Source: Methanocorpusculum labreanum Z
Lineage (GTDB): Archaea > Halobacteriota > Methanomicrobia > Methanomicrobiales > Methanocorpusculaceae
Length of the DNA stretch: 64,000 nt
Assembly (NCBI RefSeq): GCF_000015765.1
Contig: NC_008942.1
Location: forward strand, 387,921-451,920
Direction of reading: 5' to 3'
The notes beneath the pieces were generated by a model. It was not told the DNA's origin. It worked only from the letters and a program-made list of their open reading frames with translations, and did no database searches. Below are positions 13,867 to 25,546 of the stretch, one piece after another. Within the stretch, counting starts at the first letter, position 1; every line of letters starts with the position of its first letter. The translations under genes and the position numbers were made by a program.

Positions 13867-14775
13867 TCAAAGTATCTCTTTTCGTTTGATGTACCAGATC
13901 TTCGCACATTTTTCCGGATGATACCGAAGTTTTGCCTCGCGGAGTCCGGGGACATCCATGTCGGACTCGCGGTTTATCCAGCTGTATTTTCCCAAGAGTG
14001 CTTTAGCGGTCTCCTGATTGATGACTTTATAGATGCCCTTATACTGAGATATGCCTTTCTCAAAATGGATGACAGCAGTCTCGTTATTCATCTCCCCCCA
14101 AATGGCAACAGCCCCTATTTTGTTTTTGGGAAGGATGCGGATGATCAGCCCTTCACATCCGAGTTCATCCCATTGGTTCAATGCTGCGTGCGCTGCTCCC
14201 ACTTCTTCATTGAGAACTGAGTTCACCTCGGTGTTTTTGGCGTCGCTCCATTTATCGAGCATCTCATGAATCTCGGGAATGCTTTCCGGGGTGATTGGAT
14301 CCACGGTGTACTGATATTTGGTGTTGAATTGGTTGATCTGTTTACGGATGTTGAGGTATTTTTGTCCGGCAAGTTCTGCAAGTTCTTTTGTTCTGTAATA
14401 ATAATCGCTGCAGCCGCGTGATTGATATACTGGTGTTTCGGGATGATACAGTTTCATGTATGGGAGATATTTGTCTTCATGGAAGGTAACGGCGCAGTCT
14501 CCTGTATGTTTTTTGGTGTACTGTAGAAGTTCTTCGAATAATGCCGGGTCAAATTCACCGATTGGTGCATGACATGTGCATTGTCCGCAGGTCATGTTGG
14601 AAAGGATCAGGTGATCATTTATCACGGCATATTCGCAATGAGAGTAATGCTCCCAGCAGAGGAGGGTGAGAAAGTTATGTTCCGAGTGGTACTGGGGAAA
14701 TCGCCGGAAGTAGTCTTCGATAAGTGGTTTGTCGGCGAGCGTTATTTTTTTGAAATCAATTTTTTTCATTTTCAA
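13867..14775 (-). CDS. DUF2156-family protein (GNAT-like acyl/aminoacyl transferase fold)
   Basis: 302 residues. The N-terminus (FKKITLADKPLIEDYFRR, then SEHNFLTLLCWEHY) and the later EGLIIRILPKNKIGAVAIWG and ESDMDVPGLREAKLRYHPEK match DUF2156, whose two GNAT-like domains are related to the C-terminal part of phosphatidylglycerol lysyltransferase. Bacterial relatives transfer amino acids to lipids or peptides; the archaeal substrate is unknown. It overlaps the GNAT gene upstream by 20 bases, so the two form an operon. An alternative in-frame ATG lies 6 bases downstream. Confidence 0.85.
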   Translation of the reverse strand: MKMKKIDFKKITLADKPLIEDYFRRFPQYHSEHNFLTLLCWEHYSHCEYAVINDHLILSNMTCGQCTCHAPIGEFDPALFEELLQYTKKHTGDCAVTFHEDKYLPYMKLYHPETPVYQSRGCSDYYYRTKELAELAGQKYLNIRKQINQFNTKYQYTVDPITPESIPEIHEMLDKWSDAKNTEVNSVLNEEVGAAHAALNQWDELGCEGLIIRILPKNKIGAVAIWGEMNNETAVIHFEKGISQYKGIYKVINQETAKALLGKYSWINRESDMDVPGLREAKLRYHPEKCAKIWYIKRKEIL

Positions 14776-15181
14776 AGAGCATCGGGGTGTAGTTTTTCAT
14801 TTCAGAGAAGCCTGCTCTGAGGTAGATCGATTCTTTTTGGGGTGCGGAGATGAGTCCGATCCAGGTAAGGCCGTGCGCTGATCCCAGGCGTCGAAGCGTC
14901 GCAGCTATGCGCTCTCCAATCCCGCGTCCGCGATATTCGGGAAAGACGACCACGTCCTGAATGTATCCGTCTGCCGTTCCGTCAGCGATGATGCGTCCCA
15001 TTCCAACTGCGCGATTCTGCGTGTCGTGGGCAATTATGAAGATGAAACTTCCCTCCAGTATCTGCGCGATGCGGTCTGTGCTCCATCCCATGTCCCACCA
15101 CCCTCCGGTTCTATAAAGGTCGACGATTTCGGTTGTATTCCATGAACGGACTTCGCTAAGGGTTATTTCATTTTCTGGCAC
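14756..15181 (-). CDS. GNAT-family N-acetyltransferase
   Basis: 141 residues, a single GNAT domain. The acetyl-CoA-binding motif A is clear: VVFPEYRGRGIGERIAATL near residues 78-96, preceded by the strand GMGRIIADG and followed by GLTWIGLISAP. The acceptor is unknown. First gene of a two-gene minus-strand operon with the DUF2156 protein. Divergent to the rRNA operon across a 528-base control region. Confidence 0.88.
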   Translation of the reverse strand: MPENEITLSEVRSWNTTEIVDLYRTGGWWDMGWSTDRIAQILEGSFIFIIAHDTQNRAVGMGRIIADGTADGYIQDVVVFPEYRGRGIGERIAATLRRLGSAHGLTWIGLISAPQKESIYLRAGFSEMKNYTPMLFENEKN

Positions 15182-15276
15182 GGAGATATTGTCCTATGTT
15201 TTATTTTTCTTATTTTCTTCTGCGTGGTTCTAGATAATGATATTTCTGGTCTTGCTATCGACCTCATTCCGTTTAG

Positions 15277-15314
15277 TTTATATGCCTGATTGGCTAACAT
15301 TATTACCTCACAAG
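15277..15314 (+). promoter_or_regulatory. rRNA operon promoter P1
   Basis: TATA box TTTATAT at 15277-15283, then GATTGG at 15288-15293 and TTACCTCACAAG at 15303-15314. The TTACCTC block starts exactly 26 bases after the box, where archaeal transcription begins. The same arrangement recurs 104 bases downstream (P2). The 15182-15709 gap contains no gene; it holds P1, P2, P3, a hairpin and the 16S processing arm. Confidence 0.7.
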
Positions 15315-15339
15315 TCAACTGATCTCTGAGCGACACAAT

Positions 15340-15356
15340 CCGGGAATTTTTCCCGG
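15340..15356. other. Perfect 7-bp hairpin between rRNA promoters P1 and P2
   Basis: CCGGGAA-TTT-TTCCCGG is a perfect palindrome with a 3-base loop. It lies downstream of P1 and upstream of P2, so P1 transcripts would contain it. No T-run follows, so it is not an obvious terminator; it may be a pause site, an RNA structure or a protein site. Confidence 0.5.
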
Positions 15357-15380
15357 ACGCCGCCTCACTGTTTCGGTGGG

Positions 15381-15418
15381 TTTATAAGTGATTGGGGGTA
15401 ACTATGTTACCTCGCAAG
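15381..15418 (+). promoter_or_regulatory. rRNA operon promoter P2
   Basis: TATA box TTTATA at 15381-15386, GATTGG at 15390-15395 and TTACCTCGCAAG at 15407-15418. The spacing from box to TTACCTC is 26 bases, the same as in P1, and the shared initiator block differs by one base. This is a duplicated promoter for the stable RNA operon. Confidence 0.7.
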
Positions 15419-15485
15419 GCTCGCGAACTGGGCCTTGGGACGCAGGCACGTTGTTTGCCTGTGTTCCGGGCGTTCGGTTCGAAGA

Positions 15486-15514
15486 CTATATAAGCATCTG
15501 ATGCGAATATGGTA
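15486..15514 (+). promoter_or_regulatory. Possible third rRNA promoter P3
   Basis: CTATATAAG at 15486-15494 is a good archaeal TATA box about 105 bases after P2, matching the P1-P2 spacing. The TTACCTC initiator block is not conserved here, so this is less certain. A start near 15513 would still include the whole 5' processing arm that begins at 15582. Confidence 0.5.
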
Positions 15515-15581
15515 GAGCTGTTTAAGTGGAGGACAAAACGCGAATCATCCGGTTGATGCCGGAGTGATTGTTGGTCCTGAC

Positions 15582-15620
15582 GTTGGAATTGTGGCGATGC
15601 GGACATTCATTGAAATGACC
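15582..15620 (+). other. Pre-16S processing stem, 5' arm with bulge-helix-bulge
   Basis: Helix 1 (15582-15598) pairs with 17240-17256, the 4-bp central helix (15599-15602, GCGG) pairs with 17233-17236 (CCGU, one G-U pair), ACA at 15603-15605 is a 3-nt bulge, and helix 2 (15606-15620) pairs perfectly with 17218-17232. This is the canonical motif cut by archaeal tRNA splicing endonuclease in rRNA maturation. Confidence 0.9.
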
Positions 15621-15709
15621 GCTGATTCCTTTCATACGGTTGTGTTTTTGTGATTATGTCGTAGAAACAACAACTGTGTGCCTATAAGAAAGAAAAGTAA
15701 AAAATAGTA

Positions 15710-17176
<1,467 letters not shown>

Positions 17177-17217
17177 AAAGAATGATCCAAACACAACCTG
17201 TATGACAGAATTAGCAT

Positions 17218-17256
17218 GGTCATTTCAATGAACCGTACAATCGCCACAATTCCAAC
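17218..17256 (+). other. Pre-16S processing stem, 3' arm with bulge-helix-bulge
   Basis: Reverse complement of the 5' arm: 17218-17232 (15 bp, perfect) and 17240-17256 (17 bp, perfect), with the 4-nt helix at 17233-17236 and the ACA bulge at 17237-17239. Together with the 5' arm it forms two 3-nt bulges separated by exactly 4 base pairs. Confidence 0.9.
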
Positions 17257-17327
17257 ACATCAATATCATACTCACGCTGTATGGTTTGTTAAACAGTATC
17301 TAACAAACGACTGAATATAATGTGTGA

Positions 17328-17401
17328 GGGGCGCGTAGCTCAGCTGGAAGAGCGCGGCGTTTGCAACGCCGAGGCCTGGGGTTCAAATCCCCACGCGTCC
17401 A
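17328..17401 (+). tRNA. tRNA-Ala (UGC)
   Basis: Located in the 16S-23S spacer as in most euryarchaea. Acceptor GGGCGCG pairs with CGCGTCC and includes the alanine identity pair G3:U70; discriminator A. Anticodon stem CGGCG/CGCCG encloses the loop TTTGCAA, giving anticodon TGC. T-loop TTCAAAT. CCA is not encoded. No intron. Confidence 0.98.
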
Positions 17402-17513
17402 CTCCGTAACCGGCTGTGACAGAATTTCTGTCACCGGTTGCGGTTACCAATGCACCCGGAAACGCGAGTTACCGGGGAAGGGCCGAGAGTCATTGACTCT
17501 TTGAGGCTGTGTA

Positions 17514-17710
17514 TAGGTTTTGCATTTGGACGTTAAATGGGTATCAGCGGAACCTTTCTTTACTGAAAGTATATTTGTCGGTATCGACACACTTTAAGAG
17601 AGACAAAGGGACCCTGGCAACAGCACATAAGCATGATGCTGCATATTCCATTTACCACAAATAATACATTGTTGTAACAAACAATCATCAAAAACAATCA
17701 TCGACATACC
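17514..17710 (+). other. Pre-23S processing stem, 5' arm
   Basis: A long imperfect arm that pairs with 20674-20845. Clear blocks: 17514-17530 with 20829-20845 (17 pairs, one G-U), CATGATG near 17632-17638 with CATCATG near 20744-20750, and 17696-17710 with 20674-20690. A bulge-helix-bulge fits at 17669-17689: helix TTGTTG, central TAAC (17675-17678) with GTTA (20707-20710), bulge AAA (17679-17681), helix CAATCATC with 20699-20706. The 17402-17744 spacer has no gene. Confidence 0.8.
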
Positions 17711-17741
17711 CTTCGATGTTCCTAGCTTTGGAACATCGAAG
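17711..17741 (+). other. Perfect 12-bp hairpin just before mature 23S
   Basis: CTTCGATGTTCC, a 7-base loop TAGCTTT, then GGAACATCGAAG. It sits between the inner end of the processing stem (17710) and the estimated 23S 5' end (about 17745). It has no counterpart on the 3' side. Confidence 0.7.
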
Positions 17742-17744
17742 AAC

Positions 17745-20667
<2,923 letters not shown>

Positions 20668-20673
20668 TGAACT

Positions 20674-20845
20674 GGTATGCCTCGATGATTACACAATGGA
20701 TGATTGGTTACTTCAATGGAATGCAGTGGTAGATGGACGTCGGCATCATGAAACAATGTGCCTTTGTTCTTTTAGAGAGCCTGTCTACTACCGGCATATA
20801 TTGCAGTATCCGCTGTGCCCAGACGTTATCCGAATGCAAAACCTA
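20674..20845 (+). other. Pre-23S processing stem, 3' arm
   Basis: Partner of 17514-17710. The bulge-helix-bulge half is GATGATTG (20699-20706), GTTA (20707-20710), bulge CTT (20711-20713) and CAATGG (20714-20719). The outer 17-bp block is at 20829-20845. The helix continues inward to 20674, a few bases after the mature 3' end. Confidence 0.8.
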
Positions 20846-20857
20846 AAAGTATATCCT

Positions 20858-20865
20858 TTATAAAC
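20858..20865 (+). promoter_or_regulatory. Candidate internal promoter for tRNA-Cys and 5S
   Basis: TTTATAAA lies about 40 bases before tRNA-Cys, so transcription could start near 20887. A second TATA-like string (TTATATATTA, 20875-20884) is too close to the tRNA to be the main box. The 5S could therefore be made independently of, or in addition to, the long operon transcript. Confidence 0.5.
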
Positions 20866-20898
20866 AGTAACTGCTTATATATTATGCCAGATTACTGT

Positions 20899-20970
20899 GC
20901 CAAGTTGGCGGAGCGGCCACGCGGTTGCCTGCAGAGCAACTCTACTCCCGTTCAAATCGGGAACTTGGCT
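20899..20970 (+). tRNA. tRNA-Cys (GCA)
   Basis: 72 nt. Acceptor GCCAAGT pairs with ACTTGGC; discriminator U, a cysteine identity element. Anticodon stem GTTGC/GCAAC with loop CTGCAGA gives GCA. T-loop TTCAAAT closed by CCCG/CGGG. It abuts the 5S rRNA with no spacer. No encoded CCA. Confidence 0.96.
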
Positions 20971-21101
20971 TGGGGGATCATGCGGCCATAGCAGAGAGGT
21001 TCCACCCGGACCCATTCCGAACCCGGCAGTTAAGCTCTCTTACGTCGGCTATTGTACTGAGATATGCGAATTCTCGGGAAGTTGTCAACGCTGCACCCCC
21101 C
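20971..21101 (+). rRNA. rrf: 5S ribosomal RNA
   Basis: The conserved core CATTCCGAACCCGGCAGTTAA (20 bases quoted without the last) is near 21013-21033. Terminal helix: TGGGGG near 20971 with CCCCCC near 21096-21101. About 131 bases as drawn, slightly long, so the true ends may lie a few bases inside. Last gene of the rRNA operon, directly after tRNA-Cys. Confidence 0.93.
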
Positions 21102-21106
21102 TTATT

Positions 21107-21176
21107 CTTTTGAAATGTTTAGTGTGTTTTTTGTATTGAGCGTAAGCTTTTTGCGTTTGTAGTATGGTTTTTGTTT
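21107..21176 (+). terminator. T-rich terminator region after the rRNA operon
   Basis: Several T-runs follow 5S within 70 bases (TTCTTTT, GTTTTTTGT, GCTTTTTGC, GGTTTTTGTTTT). Successive oligo-T tracts without a strong hairpin are how archaeal RNA polymerase terminates. Confidence 0.6.
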
Positions 21177-21255
21177 TCCGTCATGTTTTATCAGGATACG
21201 GTAACGTATCCCGCATACATCGGGACGAAAGAGGAAAATAAAAAAAGAAAGAATG

Positions 21256-21543
21256 CTATCCGCGGTGATAATACAGGGAAAAATCTACATCGCAGAGATT
21301 GTCATTGGAAATTGTATACTTGCGAAAATCTTTTCCATCATTGAGCGTATACTCGCCGTCGCTGTCCTTTTCCCAAATCAAATCAAACTGCTTCTGGAGT
21401 GTTCCATCATTGACATCATACCAGAACTCAGTAACCGTACCATCCAAAGCGAAAACGTATTTCAGATTAAAGTAGGTCCCATGATCGTAATATTCCTGAT
21501 CTGCATGCCATGTACCAACGATTTCATCCGTTTTAGAGGTCAT
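21256..21543 (-). CDS. Small hypothetical protein (95 aa)
   Basis: 95 residues, acidic and aromatic-rich: GTWHADQEYYDHGTYF near the start and then alternating hydrophobic strands (KYVFALDGTVTEFWYD, EYTLNDGKDFRKYTI). This beta-strand pattern recalls the GTW-type repeat domains of methanogen lipoproteins, and the GNW/GKW strands of the META-domain protein next door, but identity is not clear. No signal peptide and no Shine-Dalgarno, so it may be a remnant. The overlapping plus-strand frame at 21253-21678 looks less protein-like. Confidence 0.45.
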   Translation of the reverse strand: MTSKTDEIVGTWHADQEYYDHGTYFNLKYVFALDGTVTEFWYDVNDGTLQKQFDLIWEKDSDGEYTLNDGKDFRKYTISNDNLCDVDFSLYYHRG

Positions 21544-21730
21544 ACAAACAATTTGTTTGGTAATTCTTGGATATTAACATATCTTTCATTATGTCTGCGC
21601 CAACATGTAGGTCTGTGTTCTAAAGAAAAGTGTAAAAAATCAAAATATATGTTAAAATCAGTCTATAATAACTGGTAAAAAATTTGTAGTTAAAGCCATA
21701 CTTATAGTCTCTGACATCTAATAATAATGT

Positions 21731-22450
21731 ATGAAGCACACAACACTCGTGTTCTCAGCTCTTGTAATAATTGGGGCTGTAATATTTGCTGCAGGATGTA
21801 TCAGTCCTGATAGCGAATCTCTCGAAGGAAACTGGGTTCTCACAGGTATCGGTAGTGACAACACGTCAATCATCGGGGACATCACCCTTGAGATTGCCGG
21901 CTCCACCATCTCCGGAAACAGCGGGGTAAATAACTACTTTGGTAAAATCACCATGGGTCAGGATGGAAAACTCAACATCAGCGGTCTTGGATCAACCAAG
22001 ATGGCCGGTCCTGCTGATTTGATGGAACAGGAGCAGAAATATTATGCTGCCCTTGCCAATGCAGCCGCATATAAAATAACTGACGGTTCGCTTATCATAT
22101 CAGACAACGCCGGAAATACCATCCTAACTTTCAAAGAAATCCCGGCAATAGTCGGGAAGTGGCTCCTTGCCTCCGATAACAATGTCACCGTTACATTCAA
22201 CCCCAATGGTTCATTTGGAGGTCAGGCACCGGTTAACATCTACGGCGGGTCCTACACAACCTCTGGACACACCCTTTCCATTGGCGATGATATCATCTCT
22301 ACAATGATGGCGGGAACCGAGGAACAGATGCAGGCCGAGTCAGCATTCTTCCATGCGCTTACAATGTCTGCCGGCTACTCGATCGTTGACGCACACTTAA
22401 TCATCACTGATGAAAATGGAAAAGAACTCCTGAACTTTGTTCAGGCCTAA
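21731..22450 (+). CDS. META-domain lipoprotein
   Basis: 239 residues. The N-terminal signal sequence ends in a lipobox (VIFAAGC, Cys near 19), so the protein is probably lipid-anchored outside the cell membrane. Two META (HslJ-like) modules follow: the first starts with SLEGNWVLTGIGSDNTS and the second with AIVGKWLLASDNNVTVTFNP; each ends with a strand like SLIISDNAGN or HLIITDENGK. HslJ-type domains occur in heat-shock and surface proteins; the role here is unknown. A TATA-like CTTATAGT (about 21700-21707) lies 30 bases before the ATG, which suggests a short or absent leader. Confidence 0.85.
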   Translation: MKHTTLVFSALVIIGAVIFAAGCISPDSESLEGNWVLTGIGSDNTSIIGDITLEIAGSTISGNSGVNNYFGKITMGQDGKLNISGLGSTKMAGPADLMEQEQKYYAALANAAAYKITDGSLIISDNAGNTILTFKEIPAIVGKWLLASDNNVTVTFNPNGSFGGQAPVNIYGGSYTTSGHTLSIGDDIISTMMAGTEEQMQAESAFFHALTMSAGYSIVDAHLIITDENGKELLNFVQA

Positions 22451-22547
22451 ATACTCCCTCCTTTTTTAGCTGTAAGCTGCGTTTTAAGGCTAAATGCATT
22501 CACCTACAAAAAAGCAAATTGATGATGGTTAGGGATGAAACCAAGGT

Positions 22548-23399
22548 TCATTTAGATTTGCAGGCGTGACCTGCAATGAACTCGCGGATGATATGGGCTG
22601 CAACCATCGCGGTTTGACCAGCATCGTTTGGAAGCACCTCCACATAATCAAATCCAACGGCATTTTTGGCAAGAGCTCTTACAACCTCCCGCACCTCTCT
22701 TGGAGTAAGCCCGAATGGTTCCGGTGTGCCAAGGCCGGGAGTCAGGCAGCAGTCAATCGAATCCGCGTCGATAGAAAGATACAGATCTGCATCCCCTATC
22801 AGCGCTTTAATCTCATTCAACACTGTCCCAATGCCCCGATCCTTGATATCATCAGCCGTATACAGATGATACTTCTCCTTGGCAAGTAAGAACTCGTCTC
22901 GTGATCCGCTTCGTGCCCCAAGAATGATGATATTTGGCGTGATCTCGCTCACGCGTGCGGTTACGCAGTCGTGATTATAAGGGGATCCTCGGTATTCATC
23001 CTGCATATCAAGGTGGGCATCACAGACAACATACCAGGATGGAGAAAGAGCTCTGACGGCACCGATCGTTATCGAATGTTCTCCACCAATCATTATCGGG
23101 ATCTTCCCGTCTTTCATCAGATCGAGAACAACATCCTCAACCTGGGCGACAACGAGGTCGGGCAGACATTCTGCATAAATATCGCCCATATCATGAAACG
23201 GAATGTCGGGAAGCTCTATGTCGTAATAGGGATTGTACGTCTCGATATTGTATGATGCCTGACGTATCGCTGCAGGCGCATCTCTGCATCCTGCTTTAAA
23301 AGAGGTTGTCCCATCGAAGGGAACGCCAAATATCCCATATGATGCATCTGAATATTCGCTTTCAGCATCAGCAAAAAGAGTGTTAGAGAAAGACTGCAT
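22548..23399 (-). CDS. speB: Agmatinase / arginase-family ureohydrolase
   Basis: 283 residues. The binuclear manganese motifs are present: GGEHSITIGAVRAL, DAHLDMQDEY and SIDADSIDCCLTPGLGTPEP. Agmatinase splits agmatine into putrescine and urea. It lies 19 bases downstream of the aIF5A gene in the same direction. In Haloferax volcanii an agmatinase-like enzyme takes part in making (deoxy)hypusine on aIF5A through agmatine, so this neighbourhood may reflect aIF5A modification rather than polyamine catabolism (inference). Confidence 0.9.
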   Translation of the reverse strand: MQSFSNTLFADAESEYSDASYGIFGVPFDGTTSFKAGCRDAPAAIRQASYNIETYNPYYDIELPDIPFHDMGDIYAECLPDLVVAQVEDVVLDLMKDGKIPIMIGGEHSITIGAVRALSPSWYVVCDAHLDMQDEYRGSPYNHDCVTARVSEITPNIIILGARSGSRDEFLLAKEKYHLYTADDIKDRGIGTVLNEIKALIGDADLYLSIDADSIDCCLTPGLGTPEPFGLTPREVREVVRALAKNAVGFDYVEVLPNDAGQTAMVAAHIIREFIAGHACKSK

Positions 23400-23418
23400 A
23401 TAGGATTATTGTGCAGTC

Positions 23419-23802
23419 TTAGAGGTCAAGCTTACGCTTGCCGAGTGACTCGATGTAGGGAACTTCCTGAGCCGGCTGGAAGGTTGCCAGAATGTGTTCA
23501 TCCTCTACAATAAGTTCAAAGTTATTGAAGTCTTTCATATCCATGAACGTGACAACGTTTCCTGCAATCGTTAAGATCTGTCCGGTCTTTCTCTCAACTA
23601 TCGGTGCATAGACGGTTGCCGAGGTCGGGGAGACAACCGAGCGTTTCTGTCCATCAAAGAGACCGACAACATCTAATCTTGCCTTTGCTGCTCCGTGTTT
23701 TCCCGGTTTGGAGATGGAGATGCTCTGGATCTTGCATGGCTCATCGTCAACGACAACGTAACGACCTTCTTTCAGTTTTCCAACTTCAGTCTGTTCCTTC
23801 AT
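23419..23802 (-). CDS. eif5a: Translation initiation factor aIF5A
   Basis: 127 residues from the ATG at 23802, the normal aIF5A length. The hypusine loop is present as SISKPGKHGAAKAR, the central Lys being the modified residue; the N-terminal SH3-like domain is followed by the OB-fold domain. The start was chosen because MKEQTEVGKLKEGRYVVVD is the typical N-terminus and AGAGATAT lies just upstream; the frame stays open 31 codons further upstream without family similarity. aIF5A helps the ribosome through difficult peptide bonds. It heads an operon with the agmatinase-family gene. Confidence 0.95.
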   Translation of the reverse strand: MKEQTEVGKLKEGRYVVVDDEPCKIQSISISKPGKHGAAKARLDVVGLFDGQKRSVVSPTSATVYAPIVERKTGQILTIAGNVVTFMDMKDFNNFELIVEDEHILATFQPAQEVPYIESLGKRKLDL

Positions 23803-23904
23803 AGTATATCTCTCTAAGTATGGGAGGTGATTGCTTATGAGTGTTACGGCACTCATCCATAGGCAAGAATTCATGTGGATATCCCACCAATACAACTAAT
23901 AAGT

Positions 23905-24699
23905 ATGGATCCGACAGAGTTTCTTTTTGTTTGCGACAAAGTTGCTCCCATGGTCGAGGAAGCGCTTGCTCCTCTGATTGGGACAGAGTATGGTGCTGAA
24001 GAGCTCTGTATGGGTGCGGATAATACGCCGACCGAACGCCTTGACAAAATTGCCGAGGATATCATTCTCGCAGTGTTTCGATCACGCAAAGTCTGCCGTG
24101 CCCTTCTTTCGGAAGAGGCAGGTATGGTTCAGGATATCGGCGGGGAGTCGGGTCTCGCGTATCTTGATCCGGTGGACGGATCGTTCAATGCCGGTGTTGG
24201 CATCCCCTTTTATGCCCTGTCCATCGGCCTTTCCGACGGCGGGAAGATGGTCGCCGGGTATGTTCGAAATCTCGCAAACGGCGAAACTTTCACGGCGGTC
24301 CGCGGGAAAGGTGCATTCCTGAATGGAAAACCCATTCGCGTATCGAAAAAAACCGAACTGAACGTTTCTGCGATGAGCATTTATGCTAGGTCTCCCGAAC
24401 TCATCTCTCTTCTGGAGAAAGGTCTTCGTGCCCGAAGGGGAAGAAAATTCGGTGCATCGGCGCTTGAACTCTGCTATGTCGCCTGCGGGAGGATCGAAGG
24501 ATTTCTGGATCTCAGAAACACTCTTCGAATTACCGACGCCGCAGCGGGCATGTTCATCTGCGAGGAGGCCGGCGGGATCGTAACCTCACCAGACGGGTCT
24601 CCGGTATCTTTTCCGGACGACGTCCGTTCCGGTAGAAGGCTTCTCGCAGCAACTCCAGCAATACATAAATTAGTTTCAGATATCATGAGGCTGCAATGA
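23905..24699 (+). CDS. Inositol monophosphatase / fructose-1,6-bisphosphatase family phosphatase
   Basis: 264 residues from the ATG at 23905; an in-frame start at 23875 would add 10 residues but gives an untypical N-terminus. Metal-dependent sugar phosphatase motifs: DNTPTERLDKIAED, SEEAG, YLDPVDGSFNAGVG and ITDAAAG. Archaeal family members hydrolyse inositol-1-phosphate, fructose-1,6-bisphosphate and NADP. The last four bases (ATGA) overlap the NAD kinase. In Methanocaldococcus jannaschii MJ0917 the same two domains are fused as an NAD kinase/NADP phosphatase, so NADP phosphatase is an attractive extra role here. Confidence 0.9.
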   Translation: MDPTEFLFVCDKVAPMVEEALAPLIGTEYGAEELCMGADNTPTERLDKIAEDIILAVFRSRKVCRALLSEEAGMVQDIGGESGLAYLDPVDGSFNAGVGIPFYALSIGLSDGGKMVAGYVRNLANGETFTAVRGKGAFLNGKPIRVSKKTELNVSAMSIYARSPELISLLEKGLRARRGRKFGASALELCYVACGRIEGFLDLRNTLRITDAAAGMFICEEAGGIVTSPDGSPVSFPDDVRSGRRLLAATPAIHKLVSDIMRLQ

Positions 24700-25511
24700 A
24701 AATCTGTATCGTATCCCGGATCGATCTGAAAGAACCGGTCGAACTTGCCCAGTCCCTTGGGTGGATGCTCCGCGATCAGGGACATGATGTCGTATATGAA
24801 CAGTCGGTCGCCGCTGAACTGGGGTATGCCCCGGTATCCCTTTCCAAAGATTTTTCAGCCGATCTGATCGTTGTTCTCGGCGGCGACGGGAGTGTTCTTC
24901 GGACCATCAGAATGCTGGATCATCAGGTTCCTGTTGTCGGGATCAATCAGGGTCAGGTTGGATTCCTGACGGATATCGAACGGGACAAAGCTGAAGAGAT
25001 CCTGACATCCCTCTCCCTGCCGCTCCCGCTGGATCCCCGCATGCGGATATCCATCGAATTCAACGGAAGGTCCGTTGGTTCGGCCCTCAACGAGGCGGTC
25101 ATCGTGACCTCGCGCCCGGCAAAAATTCTGAAGTTTGCTGTCTTCGTCAACGGCAGACAGATCGACGAGTTCCGTGCCGACGGTCTCATCATTGGGACGC
25201 CGACCGGTTCTACCGCCTATGCGATGAGCGCCGGCGGTCCGATCGTCGACTCGACGATCGAGGCCATGCTTCTCGTCCCGCTTGCGCCCTACATGCTTTC
25301 ATCCCGCCCGTATCTGATCAACTCGAACAGCGAAGTCGAGATACGTCTCGTCTCCGTCAAACCCGCGCTTCTGGTGATTGACGGACAGGATCAGTACGAA
25401 ATCGGCGAAAATGCCACGTTGCTTATTCGAAAATCCCCCGATCCGGCTCTCTTTGTAGATGTGGGCAGAGGATTTTTCGACAAGGTCGAGCAGAAATTAC
25501 GTCTTCTATGA
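24696..25511 (+). CDS. nadK: NAD kinase
   Basis: 271 residues. Phosphorylates NAD to NADP. The diagnostic GGDGSVLRT motif is near residue 66, NQGQVGFLTD follows near 88, and the second conserved region GTPTGSTAYAMSAGGPIVD lies near 165-185. Translationally coupled to the upstream phosphatase by an ATGA overlap. Full length for the family. Confidence 0.95.
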   Translation: MKICIVSRIDLKEPVELAQSLGWMLRDQGHDVVYEQSVAAELGYAPVSLSKDFSADLIVVLGGDGSVLRTIRMLDHQVPVVGINQGQVGFLTDIERDKAEEILTSLSLPLPLDPRMRISIEFNGRSVGSALNEAVIVTSRPAKILKFAVFVNGRQIDEFRADGLIIGTPTGSTAYAMSAGGPIVDSTIEAMLLVPLAPYMLSSRPYLINSNSEVEIRLVSVKPALLVIDGQDQYEIGENATLLIRKSPDPALFVDVGRGFFDKVEQKLRLL

Positions 25512-25546
25512 GCGCTATTAAATAATCGCATGACCAATTTTACGTT

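Noticed and set aside
17328-17401. Intron in the spacer tRNA-Ala
   Set aside because: The anticodon loop is the normal 7 bases and all stems close without an insert.
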